A stretch of DNA of 64,000 nucleotides from Tyto alba. Its lineage: Eukaryota; Chordata; Aves; Strigiformes; Tytonidae. Position numbers and translations under genes: made by a program. Location: the NCBI RefSeq assembly GCF_018691265.1, contig NW_024881329.1, forward strand, positions 1,054,001 through 1,118,000. Direction: 5' to 3'. Under the pieces are notes generated by a model, which was given only the letters and a program-made list of their open reading frames with translations, searched no databases and had not been told where the DNA came from. Below are positions 23,201 to 33,580 of this stretch, piece by piece; the first letter of the stretch is position 1, and each line of letters begins with the position of its first letter.

Positions 23201-26200
23201 CCATCCTGCGTCACAGCCCTGGGCAGGATTTGCCCCTGGCTCTTCCCACCCTGCTTGGCATCGGCCAGCCTTGCCAGTCCCCCCCCCCGGGGCATGTTAG
23301 CATGGGTCTGTAATTTTGGGGAGGAAGTGGAGCAGAAAATTCCCAAGCCTCTATTTTGCTCTTAATGGGGGGGTTGCTGGCGTGGCGCTTATGGCTCTCC
23401 AGACTTTGGGCAGTTCCTGCAAGACTCTGATGTGTGGGGCACATTCCCCTTGGGGTGCTGGGGGACTTTGGCGGTGGTCAGCAGCTTCAGGCTCAAGTGA
23501 TGCTCCAGCTCTTGAGCGACGCAAATGCCACGGGACTTAGTTTTCCTGGTCTTGGCCCTTCAGTCTCCTTTGGGTGCGAGAAGCCCTTGAAACACAGATT
23601 TAACGTCTGCGGGTGCCAAGTGTGCATTACGCATTGTAAGATGCTATCGAAGCACAACGGAGCCCGGGCATGCACGTGGGCTGGGATCCGCGTCCCCATC
23701 CCATGCAGGGTAAAGCTGCACCTTCAGGGTGCATTTGCAGTGGTCATCCCTGTCCCCAGCTAGGGTTTCTCCAGCGGAAGGAAGAGGGAAAAGCCGAGTC
23801 CACAAAGCTCTTGTACGGCTTTAGAAATTACTGATTTCAACAATTTGCCGATTTCCAGGGCTTGTTGTCAGGCACGCCGTGGCAGAGCAGGGGGCTGGAC
23901 AGGGCACGATGGGTGGATGAAGGATGCAGGGGGACTATTATGGCCACCCCTAAATAAGCCACTCGGGTGTGAATTCGAGCCCTGTGCCTGCTGCTTCCTT
24001 GCTCCCGGGTGCTTGCAGCCGCCTTGCGTAAGAGCTGGTGACTTCGGTAGGCCTGTGGGGTGAGTAACACTTGCACGCCCTCGCCGTGATGGCAGAAGGG
24101 TGAAGAGCTGCCTCTCCGGGCTGCGACCGCTCTGGTAGGACTCGTTTGTCACCTCTTGAGCTTGTTTAACCCCTGTCAGCTCTTTGCGCCGGGATGAAAT
24201 AACCCGTTTGCTGCCCGGGCTGGAGCCCTGTGCCTGTGTCCTTCCCGCACCCTGATGGCCCCCCCCACGCTTCAGGAGGGAACGGTGGCCTCGTTGGTAA
24301 GTGGCCCTCTTGGCTCCTCGGCAGTAGGCCAGGAGATGGTGTCCCTTCAGGACCCCGGGGCCAGCGTCCTCGGGACGAGCGGGGCCCAGTGGCAGGGTCC
24401 TGTACCCCGTGGCTGTGGGCAGGGCTTTGCCTGGTGCTCCCGGCAGCAACCAGCGGTGGGTCACCGGAGGCTGCCACACGGACAGCTTGCTTGGAGCCAC
24501 GGGTGATCATCTCCTGCCAGCCCGGGAAGAGCCACAGCATCAAGCCTCGCCATGGCTGATCTCGGCCCAGCCTCGGACCTGCCCAGCGACATAAACCCTT
24601 GGCCAACAGCCTCAACCTTCTGGCCAGGGATGGGCATGGCATGGAAAGCGCAGCGGAGCTGCTCTACCCCCGCAACACCCCAGCTGAGGGCAGGTGATGC
24701 TGCTTCAAAAGAGGGACCCGAGGCAGGAGGATGCTGTTGGTGGGCTGGAGGGGAGCCTGGATACCCCCACCTGTCCCCTCCAACCTGCTGCAAGATGAGT
24801 GCCATCGGGAGGCTTTGGTCCCCCGTGAATCTTCTCCGTTCTGGGTCACCTCTCCGCACCGGAGCTCCGGGGAGGCTCCTGTCCCACCAGAAGGTTTCAG
24901 CACACATGCAAGTACCCTTCTCTTGCTTTCGGGTGCCCGGTGCTTCGGGCAGGGCGGGACCTCAGGAAGCATTAAATAGCTGCTGGATGCGTCACGGCAG
25001 CAGCAGCTGATCCGGGGCGGTGAGTCAGGGCCGGCCTCCAGTGCTCCGGCGGGCAGGATGGCAGCATGGGGCCTCTCCTCCCCTCCCCTCACCGCTTGCT
25101 GTTTACTCATGTATTGTGGTTTTTTTTACTTTTTTTTTTTTTTTTCTTTTTTACTTTTTACATACCCGGCGCCCAGCCAGGGCTGGGCAAAGCGAGGGAG
25201 GCGAATGAACCCCCCAAAAATGGGTAAAGCCTCAGTGCTTGGATGGATGCTTGGCTCAAAGCCTTCCTATTGCCCCAGATGGTGCCAGTTAGGAGCTCTA
25301 GTAGAGGTGTTTGGGATGCAGCTGAGAGGCTTTTGGGATGCAGCAAGATTTAGGTTGCAACAGGCCTTGCTGCTGGGTGCAAAATTGATGGGGTTTTTTC
25401 CTAATGGGATTTTTTTTTTTGTCCTTATGTGTGTCAAAACGTGGGAGAAAGGCACTTGTGAAGTGTTTGCAATCCTTGGCTGGAAGGTGCTGTCTCAGCT
25501 TCTGAGAGTCCCTGTGGGGGACACGGGGTAGGGTGGGGGTCCCCTTCCTTAAGGAGGGTGACTGGCCGGTTTTCTTGGCTGTCTGTGTATTATTTCAGGT
25601 CCAGGGAGATCACCAAACCCTTGCGAGTCCCGGCAGCCATCAGGATGGTGGTTTGCAGGAGCTATGCAAAACCTGCATCCTCCTGCACATGCAAAAATGC
25701 TCCTTCATCTCCTCTTCCTTTAGCCCAACAGCTTCAGGGAGGCTGGGAGATGGCAGCGCTGGGAAACAAAATAAAGCTACAAGATCTGAGATTGTTAATT
25801 TAAAAAAGAAAAAAAAAATTTATTATTTTTTTTTTTAATGTCAGCATTCAAAATTCCAGCTCCCAGTTAGGAAATTTGTCGAAGTTGTCGCATGACTCAT
25901 CCCTACCCTCAACTTTAGGACCCATTGCATGGGGAAGGGAGCAGAAAATTAGGCACTTTGCTAATCTGCTTCAAATAAAAATGATTTAGAATTTAGAAAT
26001 CCGCACCAGTGGGAAATACGAATAAAAGGAGAGCGGCTTTTGGGAGCAGCCGTGAGGTGTGATGGGGCCCGCAGCCACCTGCTCCCTTCTCTGGGCTGTT
26101 TTCGGGGCAGGTGGCGGGGCCTGGCAGCTACCGGCACTTCTGCTCCGTGATCAAAGTGACCTCCGAGCGAGAATACAAACAGAGGCAGCTGGAAACCAGC

Positions 26201-28868
26201 CTCCTGCCAAGACACGCATTTTCCCCAAGAAAAGTGGTTCGCACCCCAAAAAAAAAAAAAAAAAAAAAGCCTTTTTTGCTACCTGGTGGTGTAACGGAGG
26301 CACACCCTAATTAAAGCAGGGCTTCGGCAGCAAAGCTTGGGGAGAGCGGGGTCATATTTGCAAGTGGAGGGATGAGACCACCCCCGGGCTGCTGATTTTT
26401 TTTTTTTTTTTTTTTTTAAGAATGATGGTGAAGGGCTACAGCGGGGGGCGAGGTGGAGGTTTGGGGATTTGTTGCCTGCTGGCTTTCGGGGTGGGTGTTT
26501 CTGAGCCGGGGCGATGCCGGCGCGGTGGGATACGTGGGACGAGGCGCTGCGTGCACGTTGTGATGTCCCACCCAGCAGGGAGTGGGGGGTGCGAGGAGCA
26601 CCCCTGTCCCACCCCCAGCTGAGGGTGAGCATCTTCATCCTCTCAGCTTTGGGGGAAGAGGGGCAGCCGGGCTGGTTTTGGGTGGGCGGGGGGAGCTCAT
26701 CCTGCCCTGGGAAGGAGTGAGGAGGGCAGGCAGGGGAGGGAGCAGCCCCCAGCCCTATTTACCACCCCTTTGCAAGGGGACGTAACCTCCCGTATCCGGC
26801 AGCAAGCTGGGGATGTTGACCCCCCCCCAAAAGCCCCAGGGGTTACGGTGAGCGATGGGTCAGCGGGGACCTCCCTGCGCTTGGCAAGGATTTAAGGAAA
26901 TCCTATTAAAAATGACTAGATTTTTGAACCCCGGGCGGGTGCCTGGGCCCAGCGTGCTGGCAGCCGCCGGCGTCTGGGGCAAGGTGAGGCTGCGCGACGC
27001 CACTCAACCGGCTGGGTGGTTTGGTTTTTTTTTTTGTTTTTTGTTTTTTGTTTTTTTTTTAATTCTGATTTATTTTTAAGCTCCCGGCCTCCCCGCGGGG
27101 TCGGGGCAGGGGAAGCCAGGTTCTGTGCGCGCCGGGCCCCTGGCCAGGGTTGGGGTGGTGTTCCCTGGGGTGCTTTGTCACCCCAGATTTGGCGTTGGGG
27201 TGCCACGGGGAGATGGGGGGGGGGACACACAGGACGCAGTGGCTTCGGGATGAGCTGGGTGGTGCCACGGCAGCGCCTGGACTTTGTTCCACGCAGGGGC
27301 CGGTCGCAGCCTTGAACGCACAAGGCGGGGGGGGGAGCGGTGCCAAAACCCAGCTTTGGAATTGAAATTGGGCTGAACCTTGTGAATTTTAGTGGGTTTG
27401 GGCACTCGGGGGTGGGTCGGCGGAGCCTGGGGTGCCCTTCGGCCCCACTGGTTTTCCCCGGCTGCCCAGCCAAGGCAAACATGAGCTCAGCGCTGAGGTA
27501 TTTGCGGCGGCCGCTCCGTGCCCACGTTTTGGAGGTAGACGGGGGGGTGGCACCAGTGGGACCCAGGACCCACTGGGGAACGTGTCTTCCCCAGCTTCTC
27601 CTTGCCTTTCTCCCACCGTGGCTAAAATCCCTCGTCGCTGGAGGCAGGACCCCCTTGAGCCCTGCCTTTGATTACTCAAGCAGGCAACAAAAAATAAGCG
27701 AGAAGTGGTGCTGAGCCCGAGGTCAAGCTTTCTCGCAGCCCGGCTGCAAACTTGGAAGAGCTGGAGCTGAGGGATGGCGGGGCTGCGACCGGCCAGGGAA
27801 ATGGTTTGGGACCCTCTGAACGGAGGGCCTGGGAGTTTTCTGTATACATTCCTCTGCCCGGGGTTTTCAGACAAGCCTAATTCTGGAAAAAGTGGTGTTA
27901 TAGGGGGGGGGGAAAGATACACCTTTGTTTGCATGGTGTTTGAAAACGCTGTAAGCTCAAATATTTGAGTTCTTTATGGCTTGCGCTTAGTTTCTTTTTT
28001 TATTATTATTTTTTTCAAGACTGTCACAGTTGTTGAGCTACTGGAAGAGGCAGGAGTTGGGTGTGCCTGGGCTCATGAGTGTTATTTTAAGGCAGAAGAA
28101 GTAACTGATGGGTGGGAGTCAGGTTGGGCCTCGGTCTTAGGTAGAGCATCCCCAGGAGTCTGGGCTTTTCCATGGGCTTTTGTGCCTGGCTCCCCCACCT
28201 TTGGTCATGTTTTTGTGCAGGAAGAGGCTTTATTTTAATTTCTTAATCCATCTCTGGTAAATTGAAATGGAAGTAAATAGATTAAAATGTGCGTTATCTG
28301 CACCTTTTCTCAATATCCTGTCACGAGGGTGGGCAGCCAGTGGTTTTCTCTGCCTTTTCCAATATTTTTTTGGAAACTCCCCCAGTGCTGCGCCTCCAAA
28401 TTGTCAGAGAAATCACAGTGAAAGTCCAGCAAGCCTATTAAAAGTCTGCACTCGCAGCAGAAAAAAAACGAGCATCATCTTCCAGGTACCGTGCAGGCAC
28501 GCGAAGCCCATCATTTCCTACCACAGGAAGATTTGGGCCAGCTGACCAGACATGAGCAAGAAAAAAAAAAAAAAAACAAAAAACAAAAAAACAAACAAAC
28601 AGTTTTGTGGGGTTTCTTGGGTTTTTTTGTTGGGTTGTTTTTTTTTTTTTGAGATGAACATCAGTGTTTTATTAATATCAACAAAAATGCAATCCGTGCA
28701 CAAGGAGGAGAGCCACGGAGCTGGATGGAAGGTGGCGGTGAGCTTGGTCTAGGGTGCACCTTACGGGGTGCTGGTATTAAAGATGGTTTAACGACACTGT
28801 TCTTGAGGTGTCTCATATTCCTCGTTAGCGGCTCGGGATGGAAACCTGGTTTCTTTTCTCCCTGCAAG

Positions 28869-29022
28869 GCAGCCTGTGCTGCGATGACCTAGCGTGCCTG
28901 AGGCCCAGCAGCCGCGGGGATGGAGCTGAAGGTCTGGGTGGATGGGATCCAGAGGGTCGTCTGCGGCGTCTCGGAGCAAACCACCTGCCAAGAAGTGGTC
29001 ATCGCCCTGGCACGGGCCATCG
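28869..29022 (+). CDS. RASSF7: RASSF7 exon 2 (start codon at 28920)
   Basis: The acceptor is TTCTTTTCTCCCTGCAAG before 28869, and the donor is CATCG|GTGAGC after 29022. Coding runs from 28920 (34 codons plus one base, phase 1) and encodes the first half of the RA domain. The upstream 51 bases are 5' UTR with an in-frame TGA at 28899. The next intron is 212 bp and G-rich. Confidence 0.92.
28884..28892 (+). other. Two-codon upstream ORF in RASSF7 leader
   Basis: ATG ACC TAG lies 36 bases upstream of the RASSF7 start, in the presumed 5' UTR part of exon 2. A minimal ORF of this kind can slow initiation; whether it does so here is not known. Confidence 0.4.
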
Positions 29023-31969
29023 GTGAGCCATCCCCATCCCCTGGGGGGGTGCCCCTATTGCAGGCAGAGGCGTCTGCCAGATGGGGTGCCCCGTCTGCGG
29101 GGGCTGCTTGGGAAGAGGAGACCTTGTCTGGGTGGGGGTCCTGCTTTGGGGTGGGGGGGGTGGTGGGGGGGGGGGGTGTCAGCGCTGCTGGCCGCGGCTT
29201 CCCTCATCTGAGGCACTCGCCTCCCTCCCGGCAGGTCAGACGGGCCGCTACGTGCTGGTGCAGAAGCTGCGGGAGAAGGAGCGGCAGCTCCTGCCGCTGG
29301 AGCGTCCCTTGGAGTCGCTGGCCAAGTGCGGGCAGTACGCCAACGACGTGCAGTTCGTCCTGCGGCGGACGGGCCCCAGCGTGGCCGAGCGGCCCTCCTC
29401 CGAGGGCGCCCCCCAAGCCCCCGAGAGGACGTTCATCCGGGCCAGCTTGCCCATCAAGCCCAGGCACGCCAGCGCGGATGCACCCCGTTCCCAGGAGCCC
29501 AAAAAATCCATGACTTTCAACTTGGGTCCTACAGGCTCGGGTGACCTGTTCGCCGTGAGCCGCTGGAGGCACCAAGCGCGGGAAGGGGTGGACTTGGAGG
29601 GCGGCGGGGTGGTCCAGCCCTCCAAGGAGGAGCTGTTTCGGAGGGTGTTGAGGCAGCAGGAGCAGCTGCATTCCTTGGAGGCCCATGGGGACACCCTGGA
29701 GACGGACCTGCGGCTCTGGGAGCGCAGCCGGCTCGCCGGCCAGGAGGACGAGATCCTCTACCTGGAGCACCTGGTGCGGAGGAACGAGACGGAGCTGGGA
29801 GAGGAGGAGTTCTGGCAGAGCGAGCTCCGGTTGGAGAAGGAGTGCGAGCGGGAGCGGCAGGAGCGGGTTAGGAGCCTGCGGGCCAGCCTGGAGGAGTACA
29901 CCCAGAGGATCTACGAGCTGAGCGCCCGGACCGAAGCCCTGCAGGAGGAGATCCAGTGGGAGATGGCCGAGAGGGCCAAGAGGGGGAAGGAGACCCCTGC
30001 ACCCAGCCCCACAGAACTGGAGGACATGGCCACCAAGATGAAAAGGGACCTGGAGGCCAAGGTCAAGCAAGGCACCCAGCTGGAGAGCAACCTGGCCAGC
30101 GTGGAGAAGGCCCTGGAGGAAGCTGAAAGGAACCTGCAGGTAGGTAGGACTGGGTCGAGCAGCCCCACGGGTGCTGGAACCTTTGGGAGGGGTTGGGACC
30201 GGCTTCCCCCAGCAGCGTGGGGGCCACTGGGTTGAGTGGGGTTGGTCCTGCCCCACCTGACCGGGGGGGTGTGGGGCTGGGTGCACGGGGGTAGCTCGGC
30301 AGCAGTGACTGCTGTCGGGGGGACCCCGCGCTGCTCGTACCCGGCCAGCGCAGGGGCCCACACCCGTGGCTCCCTGCGAAGCTGCGTCTGGGCTGGGGCT
30401 CCTGCGGGCGATGGGAGCGCAGCGTGACCCTGCTTTGGGCCGGGACGACGGTGTTGGGGCACATTGGTCCGTGTGTGGAGAGGCAGTGGCATCAGCACAG
30501 ATTGCTGTTGTCTTGGATAAAGGAGTCGTGGAGGGGGGGGGCGGGGGGGTGTAGCGTAGGTCCCCGTGCACGAAGCCTTTTGACCGTGCAAACTGTGCAG
30601 GGGCTCAGGCTGATGGCGGGGGACTGTGTGGTGATGGAGCTGGCAGCCGTGGGGCTGAGCCATGATGTCCCCCCCGTGCCCATCCCAGCGTCAGGGGGTC
30701 CAGGCAACACCCGCCCTCCCCACACCGGGTCCGAAAGGGAGAAGCTTTTTCCCAGCCGGGCAGCAGCAGCTGCCCTTCCCCAGGCTGGGGGTGGCCGTGC
30801 TTCCAGCAGCAGCTCGTCTTGAGCATCTCCTGCGAGCCGGGCATCTCCCAGCACCTCGGCAGCCACCGTTTGACGGGTGCTCGCACCCTCTTGTGGAGAC
30901 GCAGCAAAGCAGGGCTGTTCCCAAAACCAACGCCCTCCTGGGCCCCGCAGCCCGGGGCACCCCGCTTCCCGCAAGCCTCTGGAGAGGGGTGGCTGAGCCA
31001 CGGTACCCCCGAGGTGTCCCCCCCCCTCCCCCCGGCTCTGGCCGGGTGAGCCCCAGCTGGGGGAGCAGCCCTGGGGATGGGGGGGGGGGGGGAGATGGGG
31101 GGGGATGCCAGCTGGTTTTGGGGCACGGGGCGGGGGGACACGCAGCTCACCCTGTCCCCGCCCTCGGTGTGTGTTTTGCAGGCCCAGACCCAAGAGCTGG
31201 AGGAGTTAAATAAGGAGCTGAGGCAGTGTAATTTGCAGCAGTTTATTCAGCAGACGGGGGCCACGGTGACCGTCCTGCAGGCCAGGTCCGAGGAGGACGC
31301 CCAGCCGGAGCCGAGCCCCTGTGAGCTGCCAGCCTGCCGGAGAAACGGAGGTCAGCACGCCACCGCCGGCTCAGCCGCAGGGGGGGCTGCTCCGCGGGAC
31401 CCCTGCCCGCTCCCTGCCTCCCCCTCCAAGGGGGTCGGCACCCCCTCCAAGGGGGTCTGCCCCAAAGCTGGCCGGTTCCACCCCAGGCGCTGAGGTTAGG
31501 CAGCAGGGATGGGGTTTCAGCGCTGGCACAGCAGTCGCTCACCACCCCAGCGGGGCGGGGGGGTCTCTGAGGTTTGCCAGCCCCCAGGGCTCCTTCCTCC
31601 TCCAGCTGCCCATAAGCTCTTTGTGTTTGGCGAGGGAAGGGCGAGCGTGGTGCCCAGGGCCACATCTGTGTCCTCACAGGGAGGAGAGGAGGTGAGGGGG
31701 GGGGGCTGCTTCTCATGGAATGGGACGGAGGAAAATGGGGACCAGGCCGTTTCTCCTCCGGAGCACCCGCAGAGCATTGACGTGGCTGCCCCATGGGAAG
31801 CGCGAGCCCCGCCTGAGCCAGGCGTTTTTTTTTTCCTCATCCCACAGGTTTTCCTCCCGCTGCCAGCACAGACTCGCCTCTCCGGGCCAGCACCAAGCAG
31901 CTCCTCGGCCATCCCAGGACCCTCCCGGAGCCCCTGGTGCCCAGCCTGAACCCCGAGGGTGCGTACGTC
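28920..31969 (+). CDS. RASSF7: RASSF7, N-terminal Ras-association domain family protein 7 (spliced, four coding exons)
   Basis: Spliced exons 28920-29022, 29235-30139, 31182-31350 and 31848-31969 give about 433 residues, close to RASSF8 (419). An RA ubiquitin-fold domain occupies about residues 1-80 (opening MELKVWVDG, then [15 protein letters not shown] and QFVLRRTG). A proline-rich linker follows, then a Glu/Arg/Leu-rich coiled coil from about 170 to 365 ending in [20 protein letters not shown]. The tail has the RASSF8-type NPEG-x-YV motif. Known family roles are spindle and microtubule organisation, cell-cycle progression and JNK restraint. The start has purine at -3, G at +4 and an in-frame TGA 21 bases upstream. 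Oddity: no stop follows the terminal YV codons (see findings), so the 3' end of the CDS is uncertain. Confidence 0.9.
29235..30139 (+). CDS. RASSF7: RASSF7 exon 3, large central exon
   Basis: The acceptor is CTCCCTCCCGGCAG, the donor CTGCAG|GTAGGT. It is 905 bases, entering in phase 1 and leaving in phase 0 (residues 35-336). It encodes the second half of the RA domain, the proline/serine linker and most of the coiled coil. The exon is strongly GC-rich; a long antisense frame over it is a shadow. Confidence 0.95.
30140..31181 (+). other. RASSF7 intron 3
   Basis: A GC-rich intron of 1,042 bp with G runs near 30535 and 31080. No exon or RNA gene was recognised inside. Confidence 0.85.
31182..31350 (+). 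CDS. RASSF7: RASSF7 exon 4 (end of coiled coil)
   Basis: The acceptor is GTGTGTTTTGCAG. It encodes the highly conserved [14 protein letters not shown] block and the start of the C-terminal tail (residues 337-393). Two donors are possible: CCCCT|GTGAGC after 31320 and ACGGAG|GTCAGC after 31350. Both leave phase 1, so they would differ by exactly ten codons. Read-through into the intron would stop at 31491-31493. Confidence 0.9.
31848..31969 (+). CDS. RASSF7: RASSF7 exon 5, C-terminal tail with NPEG-x-YV motif
   Basis: The acceptor is TTTTCCTCATCCCACAG. In phase 1 it reads through [14 protein letters not shown] and SLNPEGAYV, which parallels the C-terminus of RASSF8 as I remember it (-RQL...NLR.L...NPEGIYV). 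In RASSF8 the valine is followed by a stop; here the frame continues. A donor-like GAGG|GTGCGT occurs at 31958/31959 inside the motif. In phase 0 the exon would instead end with PWCPA and a stop at 31947, faintly like the human RASSF7 end. Confidence 0.75.
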
Positions 31970-32545
31970 CCGCCGGCCCCCGAGCCGCGCTGGGGGGGAG
32001 CGGAAAAGAGGCTTTTGCTGCCCGAAGCGGGCTGCAGAGAGCGAGCGTGCGCGGGGAGCGGGAGGCTGGAGCTATTTATAGATGCCGTGAGGAAGAGCGA
32101 AGCTTCCAGCCCGGCAGCCCCTGCGCTGCTGCCAGGGGCTCGCGCGCTGGCGGTCCAGCTCTGCCCGCCCGTGAGCTGCGGAGGATGCTCCTCAGCCCCC
32201 CCCCGCCCTGCACCCCCCAGGGCTGAGACCTTGCCGGCGTTAAAACAAGGAGGATTGGGCTTCCACCTTTTACAGGAGTCCCTTTTGCTCCACCTTGGGG
32301 ACCTGTACCCCCCAAAGCCCTTGCCACCTCCCGTGACCCTTTTTCCAGGGTCCCGTTCCCACTCGTGCCGCCCTCCCCTCAGCAAAACCCATCCCCACCT
32401 CGCCGGGTATCTGCGGCATCAGCACGTCCGTCTCCCAGCCCGGGCTTCGCGCTCGCCTGTGTCCTGTTTTCCGTTCCACTTTTCGCAAGCGCTCGCCCAC
32501 CGGGATGGGGTTGGTTGCTCAGGTTGTTTTCATCTTGTTTTGCAG

Positions 32546-32577
32546 TCGTATCAGCCAGGCAGAGCATCTGGAGGTAG
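32546..32577 (+). CDS. RASSF7: Possible RASSF7 last coding exon (alternative 3' end)
   Basis: A strong acceptor (TTTTCATCTTGTTTTGCAG) precedes 32546. Joined in phase 1 from 31958 it would add VVSARQSIWR and stop at TAG 32575-32577, replacing the last residues of the NPEG-x-YV motif. This is one way to solve the missing stop; it may equally be 3' UTR. Confidence 0.3.
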
Positions 32578-32623
32578 AAGGGCCTGGCCAGCGGAGGAGC
32601 AGCCTTGCAAGAGTAACTGTATA

Positions 32624-32629
32624 AATAAA
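32624..32629 (+). terminator. RASSF7 proximal poly(A) signal
   Basis: AATAAA, followed immediately by a (TA)n/poly(T) tract rather than a GT-rich element. A second copy at 32744-32749 is an alternative. Confidence 0.45.
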
Positions 32630-32631
32630 CC

Positions 32632-32632
<1 letters not shown>

Positions 32633-32683
<51 letters not shown>

Positions 32684-32688
32684 TTTTT
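32633..32688. repeat. (TA)n then T23 compound microsatellite
   Basis: About 16 TA units followed by about 23 T, directly after the first RASSF7 poly(A) signal. Confidence 0.95.
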
Positions 32689-33556
32689 ACTGCTTTATAT
32701 CGTGAATGGATGTGGACAGCCAGAGTATTTTTACAGACTGTAAAATAAAACCAGAGACTGACAATACAAAGCAACCCTCGTCCCCTGTGGATGGAAGCGA
32801 CCCCCTTCTATTTTTTTGAAGTGCTTTCCGTATTCAACAGAAAACCACGGCGCTCCTGTTCTGCATGGTCTCCTCAAAAGCCCCGCCGTGCGTTCGGAAG
32901 AGACCTCGCTCCTTTGGTTAGTGGAGCGAAGCTGCGGTGGGGACCTGCCTGGAGGCTCGCCGGGATGGAGCAAGTTAACGGCTTTTACAGCATCTCGCCG
33001 CAGCCGGCGGGGCCGTGACCAACAGCCTCTTCGCTGGCTGCGGGGGACACACGAGAGCAGCTTTAAGACAAATTCCAGCCCCCTGCTTTTTTTTATGATT
33101 ATAAGAAACCTGTAGTAGAAACCCCCTTTCCACGGTGCCACAGACCAGGCTTCGAGGGAGCGGGGAACAGGCAGCGGGGGCTTGTTTTTTCTTAAATCCA
33201 CTTACTTTTTCAACTTGTTTTTAAAATAAAAAAAAAAAATAAATCAGAGAATGAGCTCTTCCCAGGCGGCGGAGCGGGTGGGGAGCAGGACCAAAGCACT
33301 CTGGGTGACATTTCACTGATGTTTTACTTGATGGCCAGTAGTTACTCTTGGTTTTTGTTCATCTGTCCCGGTGGGTCGCCTTGTATTTTAACTGCGAAAC
33401 CAAAGTGGTTTGGGGAGGGGATGGGTTTGTCCAGGAGGTCCCTGAGCCCGTTTTCAATGTGTCATATGCAAAAAATGTGACTCGGGCAAAGCGTTCGCCG
33501 TTAAACCCTGCTGTCCCTGTATGAATGTAATCCTGTGTGCCGCAGTTTCAGTTTTC

Positions 33557-33562
33557 AATAAA
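33557..33562 (+). terminator. RASSF7 distal poly(A) signal
   Basis: AATAAA in TTTTCAATAAATCTTTGGG, with GT-rich sequence 30-50 bases downstream. This is the most convincing 3' end of the gene. Confidence 0.6.
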
Positions 33563-33580
33563 TCTTTGGGAAAGGATTTG

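Larger units (their letters stand above)
15759..28868. other. Long noncoding stretch, probably RASSF7 intron 1
   Basis: No coding exon of a known family was recognised on either strand in these 13 kb. It holds G runs (15881-15906, 17240-17259), T and A tracts (17709-17729, 26251-26268, 26398-26417, 28560-28650) and a second donor-like site, GGCAAG|GTGAGG at about 26982, in GC-rich sequence that could be an alternative RASSF7 first exon. A weak CR1-like fragment may lie near 22290-22325. Long open frames here are explained by GC-rich composition. Confidence 0.5.
32578..33580 (+). other. Probable RASSF7 3' UTR
   Basis: No coding signal. Poly(A) signals AATAAA occur at 32624, 32744 and 33557. 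The last is the best placed: it is followed by GT-rich sequence (about 33590-33610) typical of a downstream element, so the mRNA probably ends near 33575-33585. It contains the (TA)n-T tract. Confidence 0.6.

Noticed and set aside
1..28868. Looked for HRAS, LRRC56 or LMNTD2 exons expected from mammalian gene order
   Set aside because: No HRAS N-terminal or effector-loop coding sequence and no leucine-rich or lamin-tail segment was recognised. They may lie further left or be rearranged.
29204..30571. A 455-codon minus-strand frame antisense to RASSF7
   Set aside because: It mirrors the RASSF7 exon 3 reading frame in GC-rich DNA. The sense frame has the RA and coiled-coil homology; this one has none.
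31848..31949. RASSF7 exon 5 in phase 0, ending PWCPA plus stop, faintly like the human WCP-containing end
   Set aside because: Both exon 4 donors give phase 1, and phase 1 yields the much longer RASSF8-like tail. Kept only as an alternative.
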